Origin: Taxillus chinensis
Lineage: Eukaryota; Streptophyta; Magnoliopsida; Santalales; Loranthaceae
Assembly (NCBI GenBank): GCA_023512835.1
Contig: CM042088.1
Location: 8,548,078-8,612,077, forward strand
DNA: 64,000 nt
Reading direction: 5' to 3'
Part shown: positions 1 to 11,519 of the stretch, piece after piece
Position numbering within the stretch: the first letter of the stretch is position 1
How the letters are laid out: every line of letters begins with the position of its first letter
Program-made: the position numbers and the translations under genes
The notes under the pieces: generated by a model
What the model was told of the DNA's origin: nothing
The model's input: only the letters and a program-made list of their open reading frames with translations
Databases searched by the model: none

Positions 1-1804
1 CTCCACATCATGCAACACATATAAGTCTATACTATATGCTTAGTGTACTCGTGCACCGTGTAGTGTGCACAATCATCAAGACTCGGCTTGCAACAAACAT
101 CAGGACAACTTGTCCACGATCCTCCATGGGATCCCAGCTCGAGCACTCGGCCCTAGCTCCACGAGCTCAACGGCTCAACTCGGGCCTTAGCCTGGTCCAC
201 GCGCAATATGCCCGGCCACGGTCGCCACACGCGCTGCCATCGGTGCATATGCCTGCCACGTCAACCACATAGCACCATCGGTGCATCACGGTGAGAACCC
301 AAACAAGTCACGGAGTCCATGCCCCAATACCTCACACCAACATACTAACATTAGTATGGCATGTCATTTTCAACATTCCTTTAGAAGCGTAGCCGTATTC
401 ACAAGTAAGTCTTTAATCCTTGATTTATGAAGGAAGTACCCATAGCAGCCTATTTTCTTGAAATCAAAAGTCCCGGCATTGGGTTCCCATAGCATAAATA
501 AGATAATCTGATTTTTGGGGATTTTTCTGAGATGTCTAACCCACTTTCCAAAAATTCACCACTACGAACTTTTAGGTTTTTCCGAGATTTTACACTAAAA
601 CCCAATTTTCACATTTTGAAATAGTGGGAATTAATTTTTCTAGTATTTTTCTTTGAATCCAAATGGGGGGTATTTCGTTATTTACATAGTAACTTAAGTA
701 GATACTGCCAGTCAAACTGTATTTCGAATCTGCCAGTGAAACTACATTTTCGAATCTGCCTTTACTGTATTTCGAATCTGTATTTTCGAATCTCTTTTCG
801 GACTGCCTTCGACTCTCGAACCTACACTTGAACTACCTTCGAAAACTACCTTCGAAGTACCCATGAACTGCCTTCGAAACTCCCTTCGAAGTACCTTCGA
901 ACCTTCGAAACGATACTCGAAAATTTCATATACGACACTCGAAATTACACTACATCGAACCTACCTTCGAACCTTTGAAACTGCACATTCGAAATTTCCA
1001 ATTTCCAGTCGATCTCATCGGCTGTTCTCTACCCAGTTCACGACAGTTACTGTTCATCATCGTTTTTCACCTGTTTCTCGTCTGGATTCAACCCAGAAAC
1101 CTCCAGACCTTTCGGAATCTCATAAAACTCATACCTAATACTATATATTAGGTTTTAAATCACGTCTTACCCCTCAAAACGCATTTTAAATACAAGTTTC
1201 AACCCAAAATTGGTTTTTCCCCAAATTCTAGGGTTCAACACGAATTTGCATGATTTCATCAAATTCTTACATGTTAATCCAAAAAACAGGCAAGAAAAGG
1301 GTGAAGAATCAGTGGAACACCTACCTGGAATGATTCTTGATGCTTGAACGAGCTCAAAACGCCCCAAATCGCCAAGGCCTCCAAGCTTCCTTCTCTCTTT
1401 CTCTCTCTAAGCTCTCCAACGCAGATGCAGATGCTAAAACGTAACGTGGAAGCTCTCTTTCCACTATTTATATTTTTGCCGTCAATCCGACCTAGTCAAC
1501 CATTGACCCAGTCCAATAATTAACCTCCAAGGTCCCGAACTCCAAATTGAGTCAAACTATAGTCAAAACGCTCGAAATGACGAGCACAATACTACACAGA
1601 TATTAGTACACCCAAATGACCGCTCAAACGCAAAGTCAACCAATAGACCCCGAAAAGTCAACAATCGGGTCAAACGGGGCCCCGACTCGGAATCGGGCCC
1701 AAGTACGATCAAAATGCTCACATTGACGGCTACACTACCGTCCGTGTAGTTACATTCCCATAGAATGACTATCTCTCAAGACTACCCAAATACGAGTCTT
1801 TACA
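1..1804 (-). repeat. 3' LTR of element A (partial)
   Basis: Matches 7699-9497 nearly base for base and ends in the same TTTACA. It contains a stretch rich in TTCGAA (about 705-1000), a pyrimidine-rich part (1380-1430), and TATTTATA at about 1466, which is the TATA box on the minus strand. Short reading frames here are conserved only because the LTR copies are alike. Confidence 0.93.
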
Positions 1805-1820
1805 TCCTCCCCACCTTAGG
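1805..1820 (-). promoter_or_regulatory. Polypurine tract of element A
   Basis: Read on the minus strand this is CCTAAGGTGGGGAGGA, directly abutting the 3' LTR. It is the expected primer for plus-strand DNA synthesis. The same tract abuts the LTR of element F at 54763. Region 1821-2064 between it and the pol stop codon shows no gene. Confidence 0.85.
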
Positions 1821-2064
1821 ACTTTTCGTCCTCGAAAATAAAACACATGCCCAAATGACATAGCAAAATTCAAGCTCACTGTCCCAACAACAAAACATCA
1901 AACATGATCACCGATCACATAGGTCCAATGCAACTCACAACAAGCCAAAAAAGCTTCACAATATTTAACAACAACAAGCTAAACCACATCTCAAACAACA
2001 TATGCAAAACAAATGCATAAAACATAACTCATACCTCAAGGAAGGTCCTCACATCCTCCTCACC

Positions 2065-3692
2065 TCACGACTGATCGTCCTCGAACAGCTCAGGATGAAG
2101 AACCCGCATCTGGCTCTCTTTCTCCCAAGTCTGCTCCTCCATGCCTCGGTGTCGCCATAACACCCGAACTAGTGGGATCGTCTTGCCCTGCAAGACCTGG
2201 TCCCGCCTGTCCAAAATCTGTGCCGGCATCTCAACGACGGCACCATCGTCAGCCAAGTCGATCTCGCGATAGTCCAACACATGAGAAGGATCTGGGTGAT
2301 ACCGTCTCAACTGAGACACATGAAACACATCATGTACCCGCGCTAACCGATAAGCCACTGCGCCCACGGTGGCAATAATCTCAAATGGCCCCACAAAACG
2401 AGGGGAAAGTTTGGATCCACGTCCAAACCTCCGATGCCCTCGACGTGGCGAAACCCGCAAAAATACACGGTCACCCACCTCAAACTGCAAGGGTCGACGC
2501 CTCTGGTCCACATAGGACTTCTGCCTACTCTGCGCTGTCAACATGCGCTGTCGAATCAGCTGCACTATCTCTGTGGTCTCTCGAACCATATCGGGACCGA
2601 GAACTGCTGTCTCCCCCGTCTGTGCCCAACACAAGGGTGATCTACAAGGCCGCCCATATAGCACCTCATACGGAGCCATCCCAATCGTGGCCTAATAACT
2701 GTTGTTGTAAGAGAACTCCACCAAAGGAAGGTGAGTCTCCCAACAACCTCCAAAATCTAGGACACAGGCACGCAACATATCCTCGAGCGTCCGAATCGTC
2801 CGCTCCGATCGACCATCCGTCTGCGGATGAAAGGCATACTAAGGTTCACCCTAGTACCCAAAGCTCGCTGCAACCGTCTCCAAAACCGAGAGGTGAACCT
2901 CGCATCCCGATCGGATACAATAGACAATGGGACTCCATGCAACCGCACAATAACATCAATATACCTCTGTCCCAAAGTCCTCACTGGGTCTGTCTCTCGA
3001 ATCGGAATAAAATGCGCCGATTTGGTCAACCGGTCGACAACTACCCATATAGTGTCGTGTCCCCTAGAACGAGGAAGTCCAGCTGACAAAATCCATGGTC
3101 ACGTGGTCCCATTTCCACTCGCACCGGCAAAGACCGCAACTCACCAGTGATCTCGGGTGCTGCGCCTTGACCTGGCGACAGGTCAAACACCTCCTCACAA
3201 AATCAGCAACGGCCTTCTTCCGGCCTGGCCACCAAACCGCCTTCTCACGAGATGGTACATCTTGGTCCCACCAGGATGTACGGCTAACCTCGACCGGTGA
3301 AACTCCCGAAGAACCTCCTCCTGAAGAGAAGTGGGAACTATAAATCTACCCCTATACCGCAGCACATGCTCTGCATCCTCAGTCCAATCAGAAGGTGCTT
3401 GCCCTGTCTGAATCCTGTCCCTGATGACCTCACAATCAACGTCCCCCAGCTGATCCTCTATGATCCTGTGCTGCATCTCTGGGACTGCTACAACAACACT
3501 GAGGGTCCCTCGCCCCTCGCTGGTCACCATCTGCAACCTCATCGCTGCCAACTGACCCATCATCTCCCATTCCTTAATGGCACAATGGGCCACCACGGCC
3601 CTGCTCTTCCTACTCAGAGCATCTGCCACCACATTACCCTTCCCAGGGGTATACATCATATCAAACTGAAATCGCAGGTGTACTCCACCCAC
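2065..3692 (-). pseudogene. Integrase and chromodomain part of element A pol (frameshifted)
   Basis: Reading minus, the segment starts with the end of RNase H (GKGNVVADALSRK), then an integrase zinc-binding region (HRSRLAVHPGGTKMYH and a downstream CxxC), the catalytic core ([15 protein letters not shown], then [14 protein letters not shown]) and a GPY/F-like part (FVGPFEIIATVGAVAYRL). It ends with a chromodomain (ILDRRDQVLQGKTIPLVRV, then WRHRGMEEQTWE) and a stop at 2065. Integrase inserts the cDNA; the chromodomain directs it to heterochromatin in this lineage. The frame changes several times (near 3190, 3090, 2755 and 2680), so this copy is not translatable as written. Part of this may be sequence error, because breaks fall near CAG/CTG sites. 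Confidence 0.9.
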
Positions 3693-5425
3693 CGCCTCTG
3701 TCTAAGGTTCAGGTCTCGCTGAGAGAAGATATACTGCAAGCTCTTGTGGTCCGTATACACCACAAACTTCTCCCCAAGGAGATAATGCTGCCAGCTCTTA
3801 AGTGCAAAGATCACTGCAGCCAACTCCAAATCATGCGTGGGATAGCTCTGCTCATGTGGTCTCAACTGCCTAGACCCATAAGCAATCACCTGCCGCGTCT
3901 GCATCAACACACAACCAAGTCCCACCCTGGAAGCATCACAATACACCTCGAAAGGCACACCCTCCTGTGGAAGAATCAAGATAGGTGCTGAGGTCAATCG
4001 TGCCTTCAGCTCCATGAAAGCACTCTCACACGCATCAGACCAAATGAAAGGAACTCCCTTCCTAGTCAAGTGTGTCATAGGAGCTGCCAACCGGGAAAAA
4101 TCCTCCACGAACCTCCGATAATAGCCTGCCAAACCAAGGAAGCTACGAATCTCAAACACATTCGTGGGCCTCTTCCACGACATGACTGCCTCAATCTTCT
4201 CAGGATCCACTGTGATACCCTCCGAAGATACCACATGCCCCAAGAAGTGCACCTGTTGCAACCAGAAGTCACATTTTGTGAACTTCGCATACAACCGATG
4301 CTCTCGCAAGGTCTGCAACACAACCTGCAAATGCTCCTCATGCTCCCTCTTGGTCGCTGAATAGACCAAAATATCATCGATGAACACCACAACGAACATA
4401 TCTAAAAATGGAGCAAACACCTGGTTCATCAATCCCATAAACACTGCTGGAGCATTCGTGAGCCCAAACGGCATCACAAGCCACTCATAATGCCCATAGC
4501 GACAACTGAATGCGGTCTTTGGGATATCTGCCTCCCTAACCCTCAACTGATGGTATCCAGATCTCAAGTCTATCTTGGAAAACCATCTTGCACCTCGAAA
4601 CTGATCAAACAGGTCATCGATCCTCGGCAATGGATACCTGTTCTTCACAGTCACCTGGTTCAGCTTCCGGTAGTCTATACATAGCCGAAGTGAACCATCC
4701 GCCTTCTTGGCGAACAACACTGGAGCGCCCCACGGTGAGCTACTCCGCCTGATAAAGCCTCGCGCCAATAGGTCATCTATCTGTCTCTTGAGCTCTCTAA
4801 GCTCTGTCGGTGCCATCCTGTAGGCCGCTAACCTGATCGGTGTTGTCCCTGGCAACAACTCGATCGAAAACTCTACCTCCCTCACGGGTGGCAAACTGAC
4901 CAAGTCCTCGGGAAACACATCCGGGAACTGATCTACAATGGGTGGCAAAACAGCCTTCCCCTCTCTCCTCCTGTCAACCAATGTCAAGCTGGCTAACTGG
5001 TGGGTCACATCACCCCACCCATGCCTCAATGGTCCCAACCTGCATGCCTCCTCAGTCCACTCACCCACAAAGACACCCCGCGTGCCCCCTGGTGTGAGGA
5101 ACGTCACACGCCGTCGAAAACAATCAATCTTGGCCTCCACGGAGACCAACCAGTCCATACCCAGGATAACATCGAAATCATCTAACTCCATGATATACAA
5201 ATCACACAACAGGTTAACACCCCCAAGTGTTACCTGACAAGCACGACAGATACTCTCAAGTATCACAATTCCACCCAAAGGTGAAGCAACCATCGAGACC
5301 GACTCACTGTCTCCTGGTCTAACTCTAATCCAACCCCCGTAACCATACGAAAAAAAGGAATGGGTAGCACCAGTATCAATCAAAACTGAACAAATAGTAT
5401 GAGAAATGATGATGGTACCTCTCAC
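3656..5425 (-). CDS. Protease, reverse transcriptase and RNase H of element A
   Basis: An open frame of 589 codons. The aspartic protease has the motif [10 protein letters not shown] near residue 17. RT runs from about residue 180, with [23 protein letters not shown] and the catalytic FIDDILVYS (the YxDD-type box). RNase H follows with [17 protein letters not shown] and [13 protein letters not shown]. The frame is lost near RRWVEY, where the RNase H end and the integrase continue in the overlapping frame at 3692. The N terminus is contiguous with the gag end just upstream, suggesting one gag-pol frame in the ancestor. Length and domains are normal for a chromovirus. This is the best preserved coding part of element A. 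Confidence 0.92.
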   Translation of the reverse strand: MRGTIIISHTICSVLIDTGATHSFFSYGYGGWIRVRPGDSESVSMVASPLGGIVILESICRACQVTLGGVNLLCDLYIMELDDFDVILGMDWLVSVEAKIDCFRRRVTFLTPGGTRGVFVGEWTEEACRLGPLRHGWGDVTHQLASLTLVDRRREGKAVLPPIVDQFPDVFPEDLVSLPPVREVEFSIELLPGTTPIRLAAYRMAPTELRELKRQIDDLLARGFIRRSSSPWGAPVLFAKKADGSLRLCIDYRKLNQVTVKNRYPLPRIDDLFDQFRGARWFSKIDLRSGYHQLRVREADIPKTAFSCRYGHYEWLVMPFGLTNAPAVFMGLMNQVFAPFLDMFVVVFIDDILVYSATKREHEEHLQVVLQTLREHRLYAKFTKCDFWLQQVHFLGHVVSSEGITVDPEKIEAVMSWKRPTNVFEIRSFLGLAGYYRRFVEDFSRLAAPMTHLTRKGVPFIWSDACESAFMELKARLTSAPILILPQEGVPFEVYCDASRVGLGCVLMQTRQVIAYGSRQLRPHEQSYPTHDLELAAVIFALKSWQHYLLGEKFVVYTDHKSLQYIFSQRDLNLRQRRWVEYTCDFSLI

Positions 5426-5429
5426 CCCC

Positions 5430-6802
5430 GAAGGTCCTGCTCTGCCTCATCCACTTGGTGGAACCTCTGCCCTCTCGCTGGTGAGGGCAAAAGTCCTCCC
5501 TCGTGGTCCACTGCCACTAGCCTGGCCCATTGGGGCCTTGCCCCGCTGATCAACATGACCCTGTGCCTCCCGCTGAGGCTGCTGCACCGCAGGTCGCGTC
5601 TGCGTGCTCTGTGCCGGCGGCACTGACCTCTGAGACGGAGCCCCACTCCTCTGTCCGTGATCTCTTGGACGAGGGCCTACACTGCTGGTTGAGCTAAGGG
5701 TAACACATTCCCTAGCTCCATGCCCCACTTTCCCGCATCGGAAACAGGTCATCTTTTTCCTTGGGCAGTCTCTCGAGACATGCCCGGTCAAACCACAACT
5801 CCAACAGGTACCTGGCCTCCTGCTGGCTGAACTCTCACGGGGTCCCACCGCCTGGCTGGAAACCCTCTGCACCTGCCTCCTCTCGGCCGAGCGGCACCGC
5901 TCTCCCCACTCTGCCTCTTCTTGCTCGGACCTGCCGAACCGCCCGGCCTCCGAGCTCTCGCCGATCTTGACCTCGCTCAATAATGATCGCCTTGTCGACC
6001 GCCTCCCAGGTAGCCCGGTCAACCGCATCGGTTCCAGTTGTCTTTTCAAAGATGGCCTCAAGCCCTGAATGAAGTCCTGCGTCTTCCGGCCTTCCTTTTC
6101 CCAAGACTCCGAGCAAACCGCCCCAAATCCGTGAAGGCCTGCACATACTCCCCCCACAGTTATGCTACCCCGCACCAGCTCATAATACTCTCTACGTCGA
6201 GCATATTGCAACGAGCTGGGAAAATACTCCCCAAAGAAGCGCTCAACAAACTCTCTCCAGCTCATCCGATCGCCATGGACAGCTCTAGTGGATTCCCACC
6301 ACCTGCGTGGGATACCCAACGGATAGTGCGTCGCCACGCGCACCCGCTCCTCATCCTGGCACCTCAATCATCTCAAAGATGTCCTCTGTCCATCTAATCC
6401 AGGTCCTCGGCTACCTCAGGCCGTGAACCATCCTCAAAAGTCCTGGGTGCATGTTTCAAAAACCGTGCAGCCCAATCCACTCCTCGTCGTGCCTGGCTCT
6501 ATCACGACCTCCTGCCTGGTGCACATCCTGCACCACCCTCGCCTCTTGCTCGCCGAGGCCGTGGTGGCCGCCGAGGCTGCTGTTGCCTCTTCAGCTCATC
6601 CACCTCTCTAGCCATATCCCTCATCGAGCCCTGCATACCCTGCATGGCCTCCTGCAACTGAATCAATACCTGAGCCAAATCAGGTCCCACAACGGGAGCT
6701 GACGATCTCTGCTGCGGGCTCTGCGCCCCCCTGGTGCCCCGACTCTATCGTGGGCTCCTCTGCCGGGCCTTGGCCTCGGACGGCTCTCCTCGGTGGTGCC
6801 AT
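5430..6802 (-). pseudogene. gag of element A (frameshifted)
   Basis: The start at 6802 (MAPPRRAVRGQGPAEEPTIE) is chosen because F has the same start at 59805. A coiled-coil-like stretch follows (LIQLQEAMQGMQGSMRDMA), then the retrotransposon gag core (HYPLGIPRRWWESTRAVHG, WREFVERFFGEYFPSS). Two CCHC zinc knuckles are clear: CWSCGLTGHVSRDC and CFRCGKVGHGAREC. The C terminus is Gln/Pro-rich and leads into the protease. Gag packages the element RNA into virus-like particles. Frame breaks are visible near 6690, 6500, 6370 and 6130, so this copy is broken or mis-sequenced. Confidence 0.88.
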
Positions 6803-7260
6803 CACACCGGCCACAACAACAAACAACAAACGATCAATAAGACAAACAGCCATCAAAGGCACAACCGACTTGTAGGTTCTCACCACACGACCCGTAGGTC
6901 CATACCATGCATATAGCATCGTGTCCCCCCATCAGGGTACACCACATGACCCGTAGGTCCACAACCATGCATATAGCATCGTGTCACCCCATAGGGTACA
7001 CCACATCCAGTCCTGGCTCTCACGGCCATGTGCCATCCTGGCACCACATACGAGCACATCACACACAAAGACAATCTAGTGCCCTATATGCACACAATCA
7101 TACCATTAGCAATGCACCCTATGTATGCTCCTAGGATGATCTAACTGACACCAACATAACCTAGAATACCTGTAAGGACTGCGTTGATCAGGCGCCCTCC
7201 TTACGCTTTTCCAAGTCACATGGAATCAATTAACCACCCCTCACTAACCTAGGTCCACTA
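6803..7260 (-). other. 5' leader of element A with a 59-bp tandem duplication
   Basis: Untranslated leader between the primer site and gag. At 6881-7008 a unit of about 59 bp containing CCCGTAGGTC and ATGCATATAGCATCGTGTC occurs twice. The homologous leader of F (59890-59965) has it once, so the duplication is specific to A. No other feature seen. Confidence 0.7.
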
Positions 7261-7277
7261 GACCATGCTCGATACCA
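7261..7277 (-). promoter_or_regulatory. Primer binding site of element A (Met-initiator type)
   Basis: The minus strand reads TGGTATCGAGCATGGTC, three bases inside the 5' LTR. Plant iMet-primed elements usually have TGGTATCAGAGC. Here and in F the CAG reads as CG, while C1 at 11500 has the intact form. Confidence 0.82.
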
Positions 7278-7280
7278 ACT

Positions 7281-9497
7281 TGTCACGTCCCCGAATTCCA
7301 AGGGAACCCGGAACCGGGTACATGACTTCCCCTTGCCCGCACCCGAAAGGTCAAGGGGTTGGTGACTAGCACCAAAAGAGATTACACCGCGGGTCTTGTC
7401 TCAAAAATGCAACCCTGTACGATCATACATCAAGGGTAATCCTGTACTTTCCCATATATCATCATGCATACAAAGAATCAAACAATCATACGGACATCAC
7501 ATCATATAGTATCCAAATACAATCGTCCACGGACCCATGTCCGGGATATCACATAAAACAATACAGGAATATAATCGTATCATACATCGAGTAGGGGGCG
7601 TCCTCCAGGAAGAAAGTCCTCCACTAGTCTCGGGTCACACCTGAAAAGGGTAAACAACAAGTAGGGGTGAGCGACAAGCTCGTTAGGTGACCCTAACACT
7701 CCACATCATGCAACACATATAAGTCTATACTATATGCTTAGTGTACTCGTGCACCGTGTAGTGTGCACAATCATCGAGACTCGACTTGCAACAAACATCG
7801 GGACAACTTGTCCACGATCCTCCATGGGATCCCAGCTCGAGCACTCGGCCCTAGCTCCACGAGCTCAACGGCTCAACTCAGGCCTTAGCTGTCCACGGCG
7901 CAATATGCCCGGCCACGGTCGCCACACGGGCCTGCCATCGGTGCATATGCTCGCCACGTCAACCACATAGCACCATCGGTGCATCACGGTGAGAACCCAA
8001 ACAAGTCACGGAGTCCATGCCCCAATACCTCACACCAACATACTAACATTAGTATGGCATGTCATTTTCAACATTCCTTTAGAACGTAGCCGGTATTCAC
8101 AAGTAAGTCTTTAATCCTTGATTTATGAAGGAAGTACCCATAGCAGCCTATTTTCTTGAAATCAAAAGTCCCGGCATTGGGTTCCCATAGCATAAATAAG
8201 ATAATCTGATTTTTGGGGATTTTTCTAAGATGTCTAACCCCACTTTCCAAAAATTCACCACTACGAACTTTTAGGTTTTTCCGAGATTTTACACTAAAAC
8301 CCAATTTTCACATTTTGAAATAGTGGGAATTAATTTTTCTAGTATTTTTCTTTGAATCCAAATGGGGGGTATTTCGTTATTTACATAGTAACTTAAGTAG
8401 ATATCGCCAGCAAATCGGATTTCGAATCGCCAGGTGAAACTACATTTTCGAATCGCCTTTATCGTATTTCGAATCTGTATTTTCGAATCTCTTTTCGGAC
8501 TGCCTTCGACTCTCGAACCTACACTCGAACTACCTTCGAAAACTACCTTCGAAGTACCCATGAACTCCTTGAAACTCCCTCGAAGTACCTTCGAACCTTC
8601 GAAACGATACTCGAAAATTTCACATTCGACACTCGAAATTACACTACATCGAACCTACCTTCGAACCTTTGAAACTGCACATTCGAAATTTCCAATTTCC
8701 AGTCGATCTCATCGGCTGTTCTCTACCCAGTTCACGACAGTTACTGTTCATCATCGTTTTTCACCTGTTTCTCGTCTGGATTCAACCCAGAAACCTCCAG
8801 ACCTTTCGGAATCTCATAAAACTCATACCTAATACTATATATTAGGTTTTAAATCACGTCTTACCCCTCAAAACACATTTTAAATACAAGTTTCAACCCA
8901 AAATTGGTTTTTCCCCAAATTCTAGGGTTCAACACGAATTTGCATGATTTCATCAAATTCTTACATGTTAATCCAAAAAAACAGCAAGAAAAGGGTGAAG
9001 AATCAGTGGAACACCTACCTGGAATGATTTTTGATGCTTGAACGAGCTCAAAACGCCCCAAATCGCCAAGGCCTCCAAGCTTCCTTCTCTCTTTCTCTCT
9101 CTAAGCTCTCCAACGCAGATGCAGATGCTAAAACGTAACGTGGAAGCTCTCTTTCCCCTATTTATATTTTTGCCAGTCAACTGACCTAGTCAACCATTGA
9201 CCCAGTCAATAATTAACCTCCAAGGTCCCGAACTCCAAATTGAGTCAAACTATAGTCAAAACGCTCGAAATGACGAGCACAATACTACACAGATATTAGT
9301 ACACCCAAATGACCGCTCAAACGCAAAGTCAACCAATAGACCCCGAAAAGTCAACAATCGGGTCAAACGGGGCCCCGACTCGGAATCGGGCCCAAGTACA
9401 GTCAAAATGCTCACATTGACGGCTACACTACCGTCCTGATAGTTACATTCCCATAGAATGACTATCTCTCAAGACTACCCAAATACGAGTCTTTACA
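7281..9497 (-). repeat. 5' LTR of element A
   Basis: 2217 bp, TGTCACGTCCCC to TCTTTACA on the plus strand, so TG/CA ends. On the minus strand a TATA box lies at 9158-9166, which leaves a short U3 and a long transcribed R-U5 that includes the TTCGAA-rich stretch (8400-8690). Many differences from the left copy are at CAG/CTG sites, for example ATACTGCC at 701 against ATATCGCC at 8401. Confidence 0.93.
9158..9166 (-). promoter_or_regulatory. TATA box of element A 5' LTR
   Basis: Minus-strand TATAAATAG within AAAATATAAATAGGGG. The homologous site in the left LTR is at about 1466. A pyrimidine-rich stretch (9080-9105, purine-rich in the RNA) follows downstream. Confidence 0.65.
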
Positions 9498-11459
9498 ACA
9501 GGTCTCTTAGATTTTACAGACTTTCTACTCTGTTCCCTGTGGCCTAATCCATTGCGTTTGGGTGACGCGCTCTTGGCCCTAGATGCGTCAGCCTTAGCCT
9601 TTCCTTTCTTTTTGGGTGCTACGGTTTTGGCTTTAATCAGCGAGGCCTTCCCTTCATCATTAGTTACGGGTGCTACTGCTTCGGGAAGTGCAGTAATAGC
9701 CTCAACTCCACAGTCATAAACTATGGTGCCACCTGAAATGAAACCATCCAACGGTTTAGATGTACTCACAGGATATAAGTTGGTTAGTTTTGGAGTGAAA
9801 TCCGGAGGACACTCAGTAGCTTGAGCATTGGAGTTTGATGATTCGGAGTCTAGGCCAGGTTTGACTCGAATATTATCCGGATCAGTCCTAAATGTAGAGG
9901 CTATTTCTCCGGATTTAAGCCACTTACGATTTATTTCCCTTTCCTGTTCAAGTTCATTTTTGAGTCTTTTTACTATAACTTTTAGGCCTGAAAGATTGGT
10001 ATTTAACAGATGATTTTCAGCTCTTAGATCGTGATACTAAGCTTCTTTTCCTCTGAAGTCAGCGATGTCCTTTTCGAGTCTAGTAATAGTAAATTCAAGA
10101 CGTTTATTCTGACTTTCCATATCTTTGTACATTTGAGTAATTATTAGTCTCTCATTCTTTTCATGATCACAAGCAGTAGTAAGAGATTCTAATTTACTTA
10201 TGAGCTCAGAGATAGAAGGTACCTCAGTATTTGCCATGAGGCAGACGTTCGGCTTAGGAGTTGGCTCATCATCCGAGGATTCCTCCTCTTCTTCCGAGCC
10301 ACTGATGTACTTTGTCACGAACGCCTTCCTCTTGTTCTTGCTGTTGTCTGAGGTGGTACGTCGAGGAGTGACCTTGTCACTTTTCTCTGCCGTCTTAGAT
10401 TTGGATCTGCATTCCTTGGCCCAGTGACCGGGTTTCCCACAGTCAAAGCATTCTTGGGAGCTCGACTCTGATCGTTCCTTCCTTCTGGATGATAAGGAGC
10501 CTCTTCTGAATCCTTTTCTACTTTTCCGGAGGAATCGTTCAAAGGATTTGACAAGAAGAGCTATTTCCTCTTCGCGTCTGAGTCAGAATTCTCGACTCAT
10601 CCGTATCATCCTCTTGATGATTCTTGGAGCATTCCGTAGCTTTGAGAGCTACCACTTTTTCTTTCCGAGCTATTTTCTCATCACGGTCAGTGTATCTGAA
10701 TCTGACCTCATGAGTCCGAAGCTCTCCATATATTTCCTCAAGGGCAGTAAATGGCCAGTTTTTGTCAGCTTGCATCTGGAGCTGCTTGGAGTAGTAGCGA
10801 TCCGGCAGGGATCGAAAGAACTTGTCGTTGAATTGAGACTGAGTGTAGTGCTCATTGACAGTTTTTAGCTCTAGAATGAGCTTGCCGAATCTCCGATAGA
10901 TACTTTCAAGGGATTCACCAGGTTTGTGATTGAAACTCTCAAAATTCTGTCTGAGAGCACATATCACATTTTGCATTTGGGACTGACTCCCCTCATAGAG
11001 GATTGTCAGTTTATCCCAAACAGCTTTTGCTGACGTGCAGCCCTGGACGTCAGTGAAAGCCTCGGAATCCAAAGACGATGTTACATAAGCCAGAGCCTTT
11101 TCACTAGCGCACTGCCAGGCTCTTTCATTGTTGGTAAGTTCGGCATCCGTCTTTGGCCTCCTAACCCCATGTTCTCCGATAGTCATCGGAATTGGAATCT
11201 CCTGATGAAGACATGGCCACACGAGATGATCATGGCATACCATAAACATCTTCATGTGAGCTTTCCACTGGGAGAAAAGCTCAGGTGTGAATTTGGGCGG
11301 TTTCGTCAGAGTAAAACCAGAACTCCGTAGTTGAGGAGCGGTGGCAGCAGCAGGTTGAGGTGGGTCGACGTTTGCACTGCTGCTTCGATTTGGGATGGGC
11401 ACTTGTGTACCTCCGGAGTTAAGGCGAGTGTTGAATAGCATACTGCTTTCTTCGGTCAT
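9498..11459 (-). pseudogene. gag of Copia C1 (3' end cut by element A, frameshifted)
   Basis: Starts at 11459 (MTEESSMLFNTRLNSGG). The first 306 codons are open and form a UBN2-type Copia gag: WKAHMKMFMVCHD, WDKLTILYEGSQSQMQN, ESLESIYRRFGKLILELK, FFRSLPDRYY. After a frame change near 10575, a single CCHC knuckle follows (CFDCGKPGHWAKEC, about 10405-10447). Next comes an acidic stretch (SGSEEEEESSDDE), a coiled coil (ISELISKLESLTTACDHEKN and onward to 10037) and a basic, Lys-rich tail (KKKGKAKADASRAKSASPKR). The gene stops at the LTR of A. The long gag with a post-knuckle coiled coil is typical of Sirevirus-like Copia elements. Further frame breaks lie near 10315 and 10030-9770. Confidence 0.86.
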
Positions 11460-11499
11460 TGCTTAGAGTAAAAGAGTGGGATCTCTACTTTTGAACAAA

Positions 11500-11517
11500 T
11501 AGACTGCTCTGATACCA
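11500..11517 (-). promoter_or_regulatory. Primer binding site of Copia C1 (Met-initiator)
   Basis: Minus strand TGGTATCAGAGCAGTCT, two bases inside the LTR end at 11520. This is the canonical plant iMet primer site. Confidence 0.88.
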
Positions 11518-11519
11518 CT

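Larger units (their letters stand above)
1..9497 (-). mobile_element. Element A: Ty3/gypsy chromovirus, Tekay/Del-like, left end cut by window
   Basis: Two LTR copies flank an internal region of about 5.5 kb coding on the minus strand: gag with two CCHC knuckles, protease, RT, RNase H, integrase and a C-terminal chromodomain. The 3' LTR is on the left and has lost about 418 bp to the window edge, judged by aligning position 1 with 7699. The 5' LTR on the right is complete. A Met-initiator-like primer site and a polypurine tract sit where expected. The element ends inside the gag gene of Copia C1 at 9498, where the flank reads ACAGG; the matching TSD lies outside the window. The chromodomain, LTR length of about 2.2 kb and domain order fit the Tekay/Del lineage; the lineage is inferred from motifs only. 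Confidence 0.93.

Noticed and set aside
36..272. Host gene exon candidate
   Set aside because: Repeated at 7734-7970 and in F LTRs; part of the LTR. I found no host gene anywhere in the window.
863..1138. 91-codon ORF in the A LTR
   Set aside because: Arises from the TTCGAA-rich repeat; non-coding LTR leader.
2385..3086. Plus-strand ORF of 233 codons
   Set aside because: It is antisense to the integrase of element A; no protein family features and heavy in low-information residues.
7261..7280. tRNA-Met-like sequence
   Set aside because: Only a short primer-binding complement next to an LTR; no tRNA gene.
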